Shown one piece after another: positions 1 to 6,452 of a stretch of 14,451 nt of DNA. Made by a program: the position numbers and the translations under genes. The stretch comes from an uncultured Clostridia bacterium (GTDB taxonomy: Bacteria; Bacillota; Clostridia; Christensenellales; UBA1242). Where the stretch lies: NCBI GenBank assembly GCA_944372745.1, contig CALWAB010000024.1, positions 1 through 14,451 on the forward strand, in the 5' to 3' direction. A model generated the notes under the pieces. That model was not told the DNA's origin. It saw nothing but the letters and a program-made list of their open reading frames with translations, and did no database searches. Positions within the stretch are counted from its first letter, which is position 1. Each line of letters opens with the position of its first letter.

Positions 1-75
1 CTAGTGTAGCTCAATTGGCAGAGCAGCTGACTTGTAATCAGCAGGTTGTAGGTTCAATTCCTATCACTAGCCCCA
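1..75 (+). tRNA. tRNA-Thr (anticodon UGU), 5' base cut off by window edge
   Basis: The cloverleaf is clear. The acceptor strand CTAGTG pairs with CACTAG (65-70). The D-arm carries GG at 17-18. The anticodon stem GCTGA/TCAGC encloses a loop with anticodon TGT at 33-35, which reads ACA (Thr). The T-arm GTAGG/CCTAT encloses loop TTCAATT. A seven-pair acceptor needs a G just before base 1, pairing with C71, so one nucleotide is missing. A CCA is encoded at 73-75. With that register the discriminator base is C72, which is unusual for threonine tRNAs. Confidence 0.95.
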
Positions 76-126
76 TATACCATATAAAATAAAATAATAA
101 TCTTGGAATTACAAAAATATGGTATA
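76..126. repeat. 10-bp inverted repeat TATACCATAT / ATATGGTATA
   Basis: TATACCATAT at 76-85 is the exact reverse complement of ATATGGTATA at 117-126, with 31 bp between them. The right arm overlaps an extended -10-like string (TG-G-TATAAA, 120-128), and a strong terminator begins at 133. Related TATACC/GGTATA arms flank the promoter at 6223-6251. The arms could be protein-binding sites or a weak hairpin in the tRNA 3' trailer. In such AT-rich DNA chance is a fair alternative. Confidence 0.35.
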
Positions 127-132
127 AAATGA

Positions 133-173
133 TAAAAGAATTAGATTTGCCTTTCTAATTCTTTTATTTTTTT
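133..173 (+). terminator. Intrinsic terminator downstream of tRNA-Thr
   Basis: A perfect 12-bp stem (134-145 with 154-165, plus a flanking T133-A166 pair) encloses an 8-nt loop and is followed by seven T residues (167-173). It would end the tRNA transcript on the + strand. Read on the minus strand, the stem is followed by TCATTTTAT, so it might also weakly stop transcription coming from the DUF421/DUF4363 unit. Confidence 0.85.
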
Positions 174-267
174 AGAACTTAATTAAGAAGTTAAATATAA
201 TTTACTAGAACATTTTTTGTTGTCCTCATATAAATAGAAGTTAGGGCGAAGAAGAATGATTCATTTT

Positions 268-663
268 TTAAAATATATTATGAATGCTAAATGTTGATAA
301 TTTTTTGAAAACATAAGTAACTTCATAAAGCAAATATATTTCGGTTTTAGAAAGTGTAAAGTCATTTTCTTCAAGAGCGGCTAGCAATCTTACAAGACAT
401 TGACCAACATTTGATATATTTTTGTGGTCTATAAAAAATGCCATAGTTCCTTCTCTGTCTTCCCAATAATTTCTCATTTCATAAAATTCATTAAGAACAT
501 TGTCATAATTTAATTGTTCTTCATTATTTATAATTGTTGCTTTCATACTATTGATGTGTGCTAACATTGTATTAGTAGTAGTATCTATATATAATTGTTC
601 TCCGATTGTTATTCCTAGTAGTGCTATTAATAGGATAGCAAAGAATATTACCTTTTTCACCAA
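268..663 (-). CDS. DUF4363 family membrane-anchored protein
   Basis: A small protein with one N-terminal hydrophobic segment (about residues 4-21, after VKK), acting as a membrane anchor or uncleaved signal. A roughly 110-residue mostly helical domain follows, with acidic and aromatic positions (for example YEMRNYWEDRE). The size, the single N-terminal helix and the position directly after a DUF421 gene match the DUF4363 family, which commonly travels with DUF421 in Clostridia. Its biochemical role is unknown. The start is TTG at 661-663 or GTG at 658-660. A strong AAAGGGGG site lies just upstream, inside the end of the DUF421 gene, and the GTG would give a GTGA overlap with its stop, so the two are probably translationally coupled. 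The C-terminal domain is expected outside the membrane. Confidence 0.75.
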   Translation of the reverse strand: MVKKVIFFAILLIALLGITIGEQLYIDTTTNTMLAHINSMKATIINNEEQLNYDNVLNEFYEMRNYWEDREGTMAFFIDHKNISNVGQCLVRLLAALEENDFTLSKTEIYLLYEVTYVFKKLSTFSIHNIF

Positions 664-1376
664 TTTTTACCCCCTTTGAAATCAATTTCTAAATTTTGAT
701 ATTTATCATTCTTTGTTTGCAAATAAATTTTGCCGTTGTTATCTATGTTGAGAACTAAAACATCTTTATAACTTTTTATATTATTTTTTTTGAGTAATTC
801 ATCGATATAATCTTTGCTTAATTGGGTTAATTTTAAATTTTCATTATTGTACTTGCCATCATCTATGATAATAATTGGATAAGTATTTTCTTGTGCATTA
901 ATGTGCATATCTTCATTTGTGACAGGGCTATTTGCTTTTTTTAATATTACCGACATTTTACCATTTGTTTCAACAATAGCATATTGAACCTCATCAAAAT
1001 TACTTACATTACATCCGCGCAATGCTTCTTGTAAATCGTCTATACTCATATTTAGTGCTTTTAAGTTTGGATATATGATGCCATTGGGACCAATAACTAT
1101 TACTGGTTTTCCGTTTATTAGATTTTGAAAAAAAATGCTTTTTCTAGAAATTAGAGATAAAAAAAATTGCAATAATACAAGAGTAACTAATGGTATAATA
1201 CCTAATAATAATGGTACGCTTGAATCGGTCATAGGTATGGTAGCTAAATCAGCAAATATTAACATAATTACTAATTCGAAAGGTTGGATTTCTCCTATTT
1301 GCCTTTTTCCCATTAATCTGACTAATGCTAATACGACTAAGTATATTATAATAACTCTTATTAATGTTGTGAACAT
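657..1376 (-). CDS. DUF421 (YetF-like) integral membrane protein
   Basis: Three N-terminal transmembrane helices (about residues 4-22, 33-50 and 54-78) precede a cytoplasmic alpha/beta domain. Two family hallmarks are visible: LMGKRQIGEIQPFELVIMLI around residues 21-40, and the LRGCNVSNFDEVQYAIVETNG region around 119-139. The 239-residue length is normal for the B. subtilis YetF/YrbG/YdfS group. Some members of this group have been linked to spore germinant-receptor function in Bacillus, but I assign no specific activity here. It is the first gene of a two-gene minus-strand unit with DUF4363, served by the promoter at 1404-1432. The ATG start has only a weak upstream AAAG element. Confidence 0.88.
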   Translation of the reverse strand: MFTTLIRVIIIYLVVLALVRLMGKRQIGEIQPFELVIMLIFADLATIPMTDSSVPLLLGIIPLVTLVLLQFFLSLISRKSIFFQNLINGKPVIVIGPNGIIYPNLKALNMSIDDLQEALRGCNVSNFDEVQYAIVETNGKMSVILKKANSPVTNEDMHINAQENTYPIIIIDDGKYNNENLKLTQLSKDYIDELLKKNNIKSYKDVLVLNIDNNGKIYLQTKNDKYQNLEIDFKGGKNW

Positions 1377-1403
1377 ACTTTACTTTTTGCAAATAAATTA
1401 AAA

Positions 1404-1432
1404 ATTATACAAAAGTAAATCTTTTAAGTAAA
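1404..1432 (-). promoter_or_regulatory. Promoter for the DUF421-DUF4363 unit
   Basis: On the minus strand, TTTACT (1427-1432), a 17-bp spacer and a perfect TATAAT (1404-1409) lie 28 nt ahead of the DUF421 ATG. This fits a housekeeping sigma factor promoter. It is divergent from the ylxM promoter, and the two -35 elements are only a few bases apart. Confidence 0.65.
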
Positions 1433-1437
1433 AATAC

Positions 1438-1466
1438 TTGACAAAATTATCAAAATATTATATTAT
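1438..1466 (+). promoter_or_regulatory. Strong promoter for the ylxM-ffh operon
   Basis: TTGACA (1438-1443), a 17-bp spacer and TATTAT (1461-1466) form a near-consensus vegetative promoter, with transcription expected to start near 1473. It also shows that the possible TTG start at 1438 of the reading frame cannot be the ylxM start, because it is part of the -35 element. Confidence 0.8.
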
Positions 1467-1506
1467 TAAGACAAGTATTTTACCTTTACAACCAACTGGA
1501 GAAAAT

Positions 1507-1812
1507 ATGGATTTAGAAAACGCTTTAAAATATAGCCGATTATTGGACTTTTACGGCAAATTGTTGACTGAAAAACAGTTAAAAGTGGCTACAATGTTTT
1601 TCAATGATAATATCAGTTTATCGGAAATTGCAGGGATAGATGGGCTGACTAGACAAGCTGTGTATGATTTAATAAAAAGAGTGAAAGATATTTTAGATTC
1701 ATATGAAATGAAATTGGGTTTGTATGGGAAATACATTGAATCAAAAAAGTTCTTATCAAAGCATTTAGATGCGAACTGTTTGAGTCATTTTACAAAAATT
1801 TGGGAGAACTAG
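1507..1812 (+). CDS. ylxM: YlxM/p13-like SRP-associated HTH protein
   Basis: A 101-residue protein with a sigma70-region-4-like helix-turn-helix at about residues 20-60, including LSEIAGIDGLTRQAVYDLIKR. The size and the position immediately ahead of ffh identify it as YlxM, which in Gram-positive bacteria modulates the signal recognition particle GTPases. The start is ATG 1507, preceded by GGAG at 1498-1501 with 5-nt spacing. The frame stays open further upstream, but that segment is occupied by the promoter. The stop lies one base before the ffh ATG, implying coupled translation. Residues after about 60 are helical and charged, as in the family. Confidence 0.9.
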   Translation: MDLENALKYSRLLDFYGKLLTEKQLKVATMFFNDNISLSEIAGIDGLTRQAVYDLIKRVKDILDSYEMKLGLYGKYIESKKFLSKHLDANCLSHFTKIWEN

Positions 1813-1813
1813 A

Positions 1814-3136
1814 ATGGCATTATTTTCAAATCTTAGCGAAAGATTAAATCACATTTTTAGTAAACTTACTAATCGAGGTAAACTTACTGAACTTGAGATA
1901 AAACAAGCTATGCGTGAGATTAGAGTAGCTTTACTTGAAGCCGATGTCAATTTTTTGGTAGTAAAAGATTTTATAAGTAAAGTATCAGAAAAAGCAGTGG
2001 GCGAACAAGTGATGGAGAGTTTGACTCCAGGACAGCAAGTTATTAAAATTGTAAGAGATGAACTTGTCGAATTGTTAGGCAGTACTAATTCAAAGTTAGG
2101 TGTTTCGTCAAATTTGCCCACGGTTATACTAATGTGTGGGTTACAAGGTGCAGGTAAGACAACTATGTGTGGGAAATTGGCTTACCATTTAAAATCGACT
2201 GGTAAAAAGCCGCTTTTAGTGGCGTGTGATATTGTTAGACCAGCTGCTATTAATCAATTGCAAGTGGTAGGTAAAAATGCGGGTGTTCCTGTTTTTGAAA
2301 AGGGTACACAAAAAACTTTAAAAACCGCACTTGAAGCAATTGATTATGCCAAATCAAATATGCTTGATACAGTTATTATAGATACTGCAGGGCGTTTGCA
2401 TATTAATGAAGAATTGATGAACGAACTTAAAGAGATTAAAGATGCTACACAACCTACAGAAATATTATTGACTGTGGATGCAATGACAGGACAAGATGCT
2501 GTAAATGTTGCGAAATCTTTTAATGAAAATTTGGACATTACTGGTGTTATATTAACAAAATTAGACGGAGACACTCGTGGTGGTGCTGCCTTGTCCATAA
2601 AAGCGGTGACAGGCAAACCAATAAAATTTTGTGGTATTGGCGAAAAAATAGGAGATTTGGAACCATTTTACCCAGATAGATTTGCTTCTAGAATTTTGGG
2701 GATGGGTGATGTTTTAAGTCTTATTGAAAAGGCGCAAGGAGCAATTGAAGAAAAAGAATTGCAAAAACTTCAAAAGAATTTACGAGAGAATACCTTTACT
2801 TTAGAAGATTATTTAGCGCAATTTGATAATTTAGATAAAATGGGTGATGTCAATGATTTGCTTCAAATGTTGCCTTCAAAATTAACTGGAAAAATGAAAT
2901 TAAATGATGCGAAGATTGATTCTAATGAAATGAAGCATAACAAGGCTATTATTCAATCTATGACTAAATATGAAAGAATGCATCCTGAAACATTAAAAGC
3001 CAGCCACAAAAAAAGAATAGCAAGTGGTAGTGGTACTTCAATTCAGCAGGTTAATTCTTTATTGAAACAATTTACTCAAACAAAAGAACTTATGAAACAA
3101 TTTAATGGAAAGAAAAAGGGGCGTTTTGGTTTTTAA
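1814..3136 (+). CDS. ffh: Signal recognition particle GTPase Ffh (SRP54)
   Basis: Binds signal peptides on ribosome-nascent chains and delivers them to FtsY and SecYEG. The N-domain helical bundle occupies about residues 1-88. The G domain shows P-loop GLQGAGKT (109-116), the insertion-box region ACDIVRPAAINQL (137-149), DTAGR (190-194) and TKLDGD (248-253). The M domain runs from about 328, with the RNA-binding helix-turn-helix HKKRIASGSGTSIQQVN (398-414). The extreme C-terminus is short and lacks the methionine-rich tail of some homologues. The 440-residue length is normal. A GGGAG ribosome site is at 1802-1806. It is the second gene of the operon, one base after ylxM. Confidence 0.98.
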   Translation: MALFSNLSERLNHIFSKLTNRGKLTELEIKQAMREIRVALLEADVNFLVVKDFISKVSEKAVGEQVMESLTPGQQVIKIVRDELVELLGSTNSKLGVSSNLPTVILMCGLQGAGKTTMCGKLAYHLKSTGKKPLLVACDIVRPAAINQLQVVGKNAGVPVFEKGTQKTLKTALEAIDYAKSNMLDTVIIDTAGRLHINEELMNELKEIKDATQPTEILLTVDAMTGQDAVNVAKSFNENLDITGVILTKLDGDTRGGAALSIKAVTGKPIKFCGIGEKIGDLEPFYPDRFASRILGMGDVLSLIEKAQGAIEEKELQKLQKNLRENTFTLEDYLAQFDNLDKMGDVNDLLQMLPSKLTGKMKLNDAKIDSNEMKHNKAIIQSMTKYERMHPETLKASHKKRIASGSGTSIQQVNSLLKQFTQTKELMKQFNGKKKGRFGF

Positions 3137-3165
3137 CGCAATAAAAATTAAGGAGATTATTTAAA

Positions 3166-3531
3166 ATGGCAGTAAAATTAAGATTAACAAGAATGGGAGC
3201 TAAGAAATCACCATTCTATAGATTAGTAGCTACAGATTCAAGAGTAGCAAGAGATGGCAAGGCTATCGAATATTTAGGAACATATAATCCTATGATTGAC
3301 CCAGCAGAAGTAAAATTAAATACAGAAAGAGTGCAATATTGGTTATCTGTTGGGGCTCAAATGACAGATACAGCAAAGGAATTGCTAACTCAACAAGGAA
3401 TAATTGAAAGAACACCATATAGAGCACCAAAACCTAAGCAAATGCCACCAGCACCTAAACAAAAGGAAGAAGTGGTAGAAGGTACTACTGAAGAGAATAT
3501 TGAAGATAAAACAGAAACACCAGCAGAATAA
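3166..3531 (+). CDS. rpsP: 30S ribosomal protein bS16 with extended C-terminal tail
   Basis: The family signature is at the N-terminus: KLRLTRMGAKKSPFYRLVA, then RDGKAIEYLGTYNP. The core spans about residues 1-85. Typical Bacillota S16 proteins are 80-95 residues. This one has 121, because of a proline-, lysine- and glutamate-rich, probably disordered tail from about residue 86 (KPKQMPPAPKQKEE onward). AAGGAG precedes the ATG. It sits between ffh and khpA in the usual order. Codon use does not differ between core and tail, so there is no sign of a fusion artefact. Confidence 0.97.
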   Translation: MAVKLRLTRMGAKKSPFYRLVATDSRVARDGKAIEYLGTYNPMIDPAEVKLNTERVQYWLSVGAQMTDTAKELLTQQGIIERTPYRAPKPKQMPPAPKQKEEVVEGTTEENIEDKTETPAE

Positions 3532-3551
3532 TTAAAAATTAAGGAATAATT

Positions 3552-3794
3552 ATGGTTGATTTAGTAGAAAAATTTATCAAGCAACTAGCTAAATATCCAG
3601 ATGCGGTGGAAGTGCGTTATGAAGACAAAGGTAGCAACGGATTATTCTATATTAAAGTTGACCCACAAGATGTTGGTAGAATAATAGGGCATCAAGGGAA
3701 AACTATACAAGCACTAGATACTTTAGTTACAGCGATAAATGAATATAACAAAAAAAATTATGTTTTAAAAATAAATGAGGATGACCGAAAGTGA
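3552..3794 (+). CDS. khpA: KH-domain RNA-binding protein KhpA
   Basis: An 80-residue single KH domain of the YlqC/KhpA type. The GxxG loop is GRIIGHQGKT (42-51, GHQG at 46-49). In other Gram-positive bacteria KhpA pairs with KhpB (Jag/EloR) and affects cell elongation and small-RNA function. The location between rpsP and rimM is the conserved one. The ribosome site is AAGGA at 3541-3545. The stop overlaps the rimM GTG start as GTGA, indicating translational coupling. Confidence 0.95.
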   Translation: MVDLVEKFIKQLAKYPDAVEVRYEDKGSNGLFYIKVDPQDVGRIIGHQGKTIQALDTLVTAINEYNKKNYVLKINEDDRK

Positions 3795-4309
3795 AAGAAT
3801 TTACCATTATAGGCAAAATACTTAAACCGCAAGCATTAAAAGGTGAGGTGAGAGTCGCCCCAATTACGCGAGATGCTATGCAATATTTGACCTATAAATA
3901 TCTTTATATTGGTGATGAACATAAAAAATATGATATTGAAGACTGTAGGTTACAAGATGGATTTGTCGTTATTAAGTTTCATGGTATTAATAATGCTAAT
4001 GAAGCAGAAGATCTAAGAAATCAAATGTTGTATATTGACAAAAGTCAATTAAGCGTACTAGATAGTGGCGAATATTATATAGAAGACTTAATAGGATGTC
4101 AAGTGTTATCTAATTTAGACAATGAATATTTTGGTACTGTTAAAGCGGTTGATGAATATTCAAAGGTAAATACGATAACAATGGTTAAAGACAACAAAGA
4201 ATTCTTATTTCCATTTTTAGAAAAAGTGGTTGAAGATGTCGATATTGATAAAAAAACAATATATGTTTACAAAGATAAATTAATGGAAGTAATTGTAGAT
4301 GAAGATTGA
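3791..4309 (+). CDS. rimM: 16S rRNA processing / 30S maturation factor RimM
   Basis: A maturation factor for the 30S head that works with S19. The N-terminal RimM beta-barrel domain (residues 1-80) opens with FTIIGKILKPQALKGEVRVAP, and the C-terminal PRC-barrel domain (about 95-168) includes YYIEDLIGCQVLS. The 172-residue length is typical. The start is GTG 3791, overlapping the khpA stop, with AGG at 3778-3780 upstream. The last 11 nt overlap the trmD start. Confidence 0.95.
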   Translation: MKEFTIIGKILKPQALKGEVRVAPITRDAMQYLTYKYLYIGDEHKKYDIEDCRLQDGFVVIKFHGINNANEAEDLRNQMLYIDKSQLSVLDSGEYYIEDLIGCQVLSNLDNEYFGTVKAVDEYSKVNTITMVKDNKEFLFPFLEKVVEDVDIDKKTIYVYKDKLMEVIVDED

Positions 4310-4967
4310 TTTTTTAACATTATTCCCAGAAATGTTTGTCGCATTAAATAGTAGTATAATTGGTCGTGCAGTAAGTAATAAGATAGTAGAAGTAAATTGC
4401 ATAAATATACGCGATTTTTCTAAGGATAAACACAAAAAAGTTGATGACTATGTCTTTGGTGGCGGTGAAGGAATGTTAATGATGCCTCAGCCTTTATGTG
4501 ATTGCATAGATTCAGTTAAAGATGATGAAAGTTATGTCATATATGTTTCACCATCTGGTGAGCCTTTTAAACAAGAAATTGCGAAGGAGCTTAAAAATAA
4601 GAGGCATATAATTTTTATATGTGGACATTATGAAGGGATTGACCAACGCGTTATAGATACGCGTGTAGATAGGGAAATTAGTATAGGTGATTATGTTCTT
4701 ACTAATGGAGAATTACCAGCAATGGTAATTGCTGATGCGGTAATTAGACTTTTGCCTAATGTACTTAGCAATGAAGATTCTTCAAAAAATGATAGTTTTG
4801 AAAAAAGCTTGCTAGAACATCCTCAGTATACGAGACCAGCTGAATATGAAGGATTAAAAGTGCCTGACATCCTTTTATCGGGGAATCATCAAGAAATAGA
4901 AAAATGGAAATTAGAAAAAAAAATAGAAAAAACAAGAAAAGTAAGACCTGATTTGCTTGGAGAATAA
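4299..4967 (+). CDS. trmD: tRNA (guanine37-N1)-methyltransferase TrmD
   Basis: A SPOUT-class enzyme that methylates G37 of tRNAs from S-adenosylmethionine, preventing +1 frameshifting. Visible motifs: FGGGEGML (53-60), VSPSGEPF (83-90), CGHYEGIDQRV (108-118), and the trefoil-knot stretch SIGDYVLTNGELPAMVI (128-144). The catalytic Asp region is NDSFEKSLLEHPQYTRP (164-180, D165), with VPDILLSGNH (188-197) closing the domain. Length 222, slightly short. The start overlaps rimM by 11 nt, with GGAAG at 4285-4289 as ribosome site. The next gene starts 3 nt after the stop and is rbgA, not the usual rplS. Confidence 0.97.
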   Translation: MKIDFLTLFPEMFVALNSSIIGRAVSNKIVEVNCINIRDFSKDKHKKVDDYVFGGGEGMLMMPQPLCDCIDSVKDDESYVIYVSPSGEPFKQEIAKELKNKRHIIFICGHYEGIDQRVIDTRVDREISIGDYVLTNGELPAMVIADAVIRLLPNVLSNEDSSKNDSFEKSLLEHPQYTRPAEYEGLKVPDILLSGNHQEIEKWKLEKKIEKTRKVRPDLLGE

Positions 4968-4970
4968 ATT

Positions 4971-5843
4971 ATGATAATTCAATGGTATCCAGGACATATG
5001 GATAAAGCATTAAGAGAAATGCAAAATACATTAAAATTAGTTGATGCAATCATATATGTGTTAGATTCTAGAGCGCCGTATTCTTGTATTAACCCGAAAT
5101 ATAAAGATTTGATAGGTAATAAGCCTGCCTTACTCGTATTAAATAAAGCGGATTTAGTGAATGAAGAAGATTTAAACAAATGGACAGATTTATTTAAAAG
5201 AAATGGTTATGATTCAATAAAATTAAATTCTACAATATCAAATGCTTCTAAAATTATTTTATCAAAAATGGAAGTTATTTTAAGTGATAAAATTGAAAAA
5301 AATAAAGCAAAAGGAATACAATTGCCTTTACGATTTATGGTTATTGGTGTGCCAAATTGTGGCAAAAGCACATTGATAAATAATATTTGTCCAAGAAAAA
5401 AGACCGAAACAGGGAATAAGGCGGGTGTAACAAGAGCGAATCAATGGGTCAAAATAAATGCCAATTATGAAATTTTAGATACACCGGGTACGCTTTGGCC
5501 TTCGTTTAAAAATAATCAGGTTGCTAAAAATTTGGCATATATTGGAAGCATAAAAGATGAAGTGCTTGATATAGAGGAATTAGCTTATTCATTTATAGAA
5601 GATGTAAAAGATAGATTTTTTAATAATATAAAAGAAAGATATTCACTTTTATGTAATGAAAATACTGAAACCATAGATATTTATAATGAAATTTGTTTGA
5701 AACGCGGGTTTATATTGAGAGGGAATGAATTAGATTATAATCGTGGAGCAAAAGCGATTATAGACGATTTCCGCAAAGGAAGAATGGGCAAAATAATTTT
5801 AGATAAAATTGAGGATGCAAAGAATGGTTTTAAACTTATTTAA
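4971..5843 (+). CDS. rbgA: Ribosome biogenesis GTPase RbgA (YlqF)
   Basis: A late 50S assembly GTPase with circularly permuted motifs. N-terminal IQWYPGHM (3-10) is the family hallmark. The G4 motif NKADL (58-62) precedes G1 GVPNCGKST (126-134), then G2 GVTR (152-155) and G3 DTPG (170-173). The C-terminal helical rRNA-binding domain covers about 185-290. The 290-residue length is normal. GGAG at 4959-4962 serves the ATG. Its end overlaps the next gene by 20 nt. Clear assignment. Confidence 0.96.
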   Translation: MIIQWYPGHMDKALREMQNTLKLVDAIIYVLDSRAPYSCINPKYKDLIGNKPALLVLNKADLVNEEDLNKWTDLFKRNGYDSIKLNSTISNASKIILSKMEVILSDKIEKNKAKGIQLPLRFMVIGVPNCGKSTLINNICPRKKTETGNKAGVTRANQWVKINANYEILDTPGTLWPSFKNNQVAKNLAYIGSIKDEVLDIEELAYSFIEDVKDRFFNNIKERYSLLCNENTETIDIYNEICLKRGFILRGNELDYNRGAKAIIDDFRKGRMGKIILDKIEDAKNGFKLI

Positions 5844-6213
5844 AAAAGATTCTAAACCTATTTCTAATGGCAAACATTCTAATAAAAAGTTGGGGAATTA
5901 CGGTGAAAAGTTAGCTTTAAAATTTTTAAAGAAAAATCATTATACCATCCTTGAAACAAATTATAGAATACGCTGTGGCGAAATTGATATAATTGCTTTG
6001 GATGGAGATTTTGTGGTTTTTGTGGAAGTTAAATATCGCACTAATGTTTTGTATGGCATGCCATCGGAAGCTGTACAAAATAGTAAACAAAGAAAAATTA
6101 AGATGGTAGCTTCTCAATATCTTCTGGCTCATCCAGAATTAAATGATTTGATTCGTTTTGATGTTGTTCAAATCATTGATAATAATATAGAAATTTTTAA
6201 ATCGGCATTTTGA
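5824..6213 (+). CDS. UPF0102 (YraN) family endonuclease-like protein
   Basis: The PD-(D/E)XK nuclease-like fold of the YraN family: NYGEKLALKFL (25-35, Glu28), then CGEIDIIALDGDFVVFVEVK (51-70), giving the Asp55...Glu68-x-Lys70 triad. Family members are assumed to be nucleases, but the cellular role is unproven. The frame is open from TTG 5809 and also has ATG 5815. I chose ATG 5824, because GAGG at 5811-5814 gives a normal 9-nt spacing, leaving a 129-residue protein, slightly longer than usual because of a basic N-terminal extension. It overlaps the rbgA end by 20 nt and is the last gene of the operon. rnhB, often found just before it, is absent. Confidence 0.9.
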   Translation: MVLNLFKKDSKPISNGKHSNKKLGNYGEKLALKFLKKNHYTILETNYRIRCGEIDIIALDGDFVVFVEVKYRTNVLYGMPSEAVQNSKQRKIKMVASQYLLAHPELNDLIRFDVVQIIDNNIEIFKSAF

Positions 6214-6222
6214 TTTAAACTA

Positions 6223-6251
6223 TTGTATACCAATTCTGTTTATGGTATAAT
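6223..6251 (+). promoter_or_regulatory. Promoter with embedded palindrome ahead of the ferredoxin operon
   Basis: TTGTAT (6223-6228), a 17-bp spacer and a perfect TATAAT (6246-6251) with an upstream TG make an extended -10 promoter. A palindrome TATACCA (6226-6232), 10 bp, TGGTATA (6243-6249) overlaps both elements, so a dimeric repressor bound there would block polymerase. No regulator gene is adjacent. The promoter lies 17 nt before the ferredoxin ATG. Promoter call is solid; operator role is inference. Confidence 0.72.
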
Positions 6252-6267
6252 TAAAAAGGAGTAAACT

Positions 6268-6438
6268 ATGATAGATTACGAAAAATGTATAGGCTGTGGG
6301 GCATGTGCTTCTGTTTGTCCAGTGGGAGCAATTACTATGAATGAAAATGGACAACCTGTAATTGATAAAAACATTTGCATTAAATGTTGTGCATGTCAAA
6401 ACACTTGTCCTGTCCTTGCTATTAAAATTGAAGAATAA
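6268..6438 (+). CDS. Small 2[4Fe-4S] ferredoxin
   Basis: A 56-residue clostridial-type ferredoxin, translated directly from the sequence. It begins MIDYEKCIGCGAC and has two CxxCxxCxxxCP cluster motifs: Cys7, 10, 13, 17 with Pro18, and Cys37, 40, 43, 47 with Pro48. An extra Cys41 lies inside the second motif. It is a low-potential electron carrier in the cytoplasm. AAGGAG at 6256-6261 gives a strong ribosome site. The stop is 14 nt before the next gene, so it leads a three-gene unit. Why a ferredoxin precedes a Ppx-like and an MreB-like gene is unclear; it may simply be a housekeeping gene sharing a transcript. Confidence 0.95.
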   Translation: MIDYEKCIGCGACASVCPVGAITMNENGQPVIDKNICIKCCACQNTCPVLAIKIEE

Positions 6439-6452
6439 ATAGAGGTGTTAGA

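Noticed and set aside
174..267. Possible small gene or terminator between the tRNA terminator and the DUF4363 stop
   Set aside because: Only weak 4-5 bp hairpins and no open frame with a ribosome site. Nothing supportable.
1191..1202. TGGTATAATACC inside DUF421 as an antisense promoter
   Set aside because: The nearest TTGCAA lies 21 bp upstream of the TATAAT, too far for a -35, and the bases encode conserved-looking residues. Chance is likely.
1135..1401. Plus-strand open frame opposite the DUF421 start
   Set aside because: It lies antisense to a clear DUF421 gene, has low-complexity Asn/Ile-rich translation and no ribosome site. It is a shadow of the real gene.
1438..1506. N-terminal extension of YlxM from a TTG start
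   Set aside because: The TTG is part of a near-consensus TTGACA -35 element and the extension covers the -10 and leader. ATG 1507 has a proper GGAG site and gives the family length.
5809..5823. Earlier starts (TTG 5809, ATG 5815) for the YraN-like gene
   Set aside because: Neither has a spaced ribosome site, since GAGG at 5811-5814 overlaps or abuts them. ATG 5824 fits.
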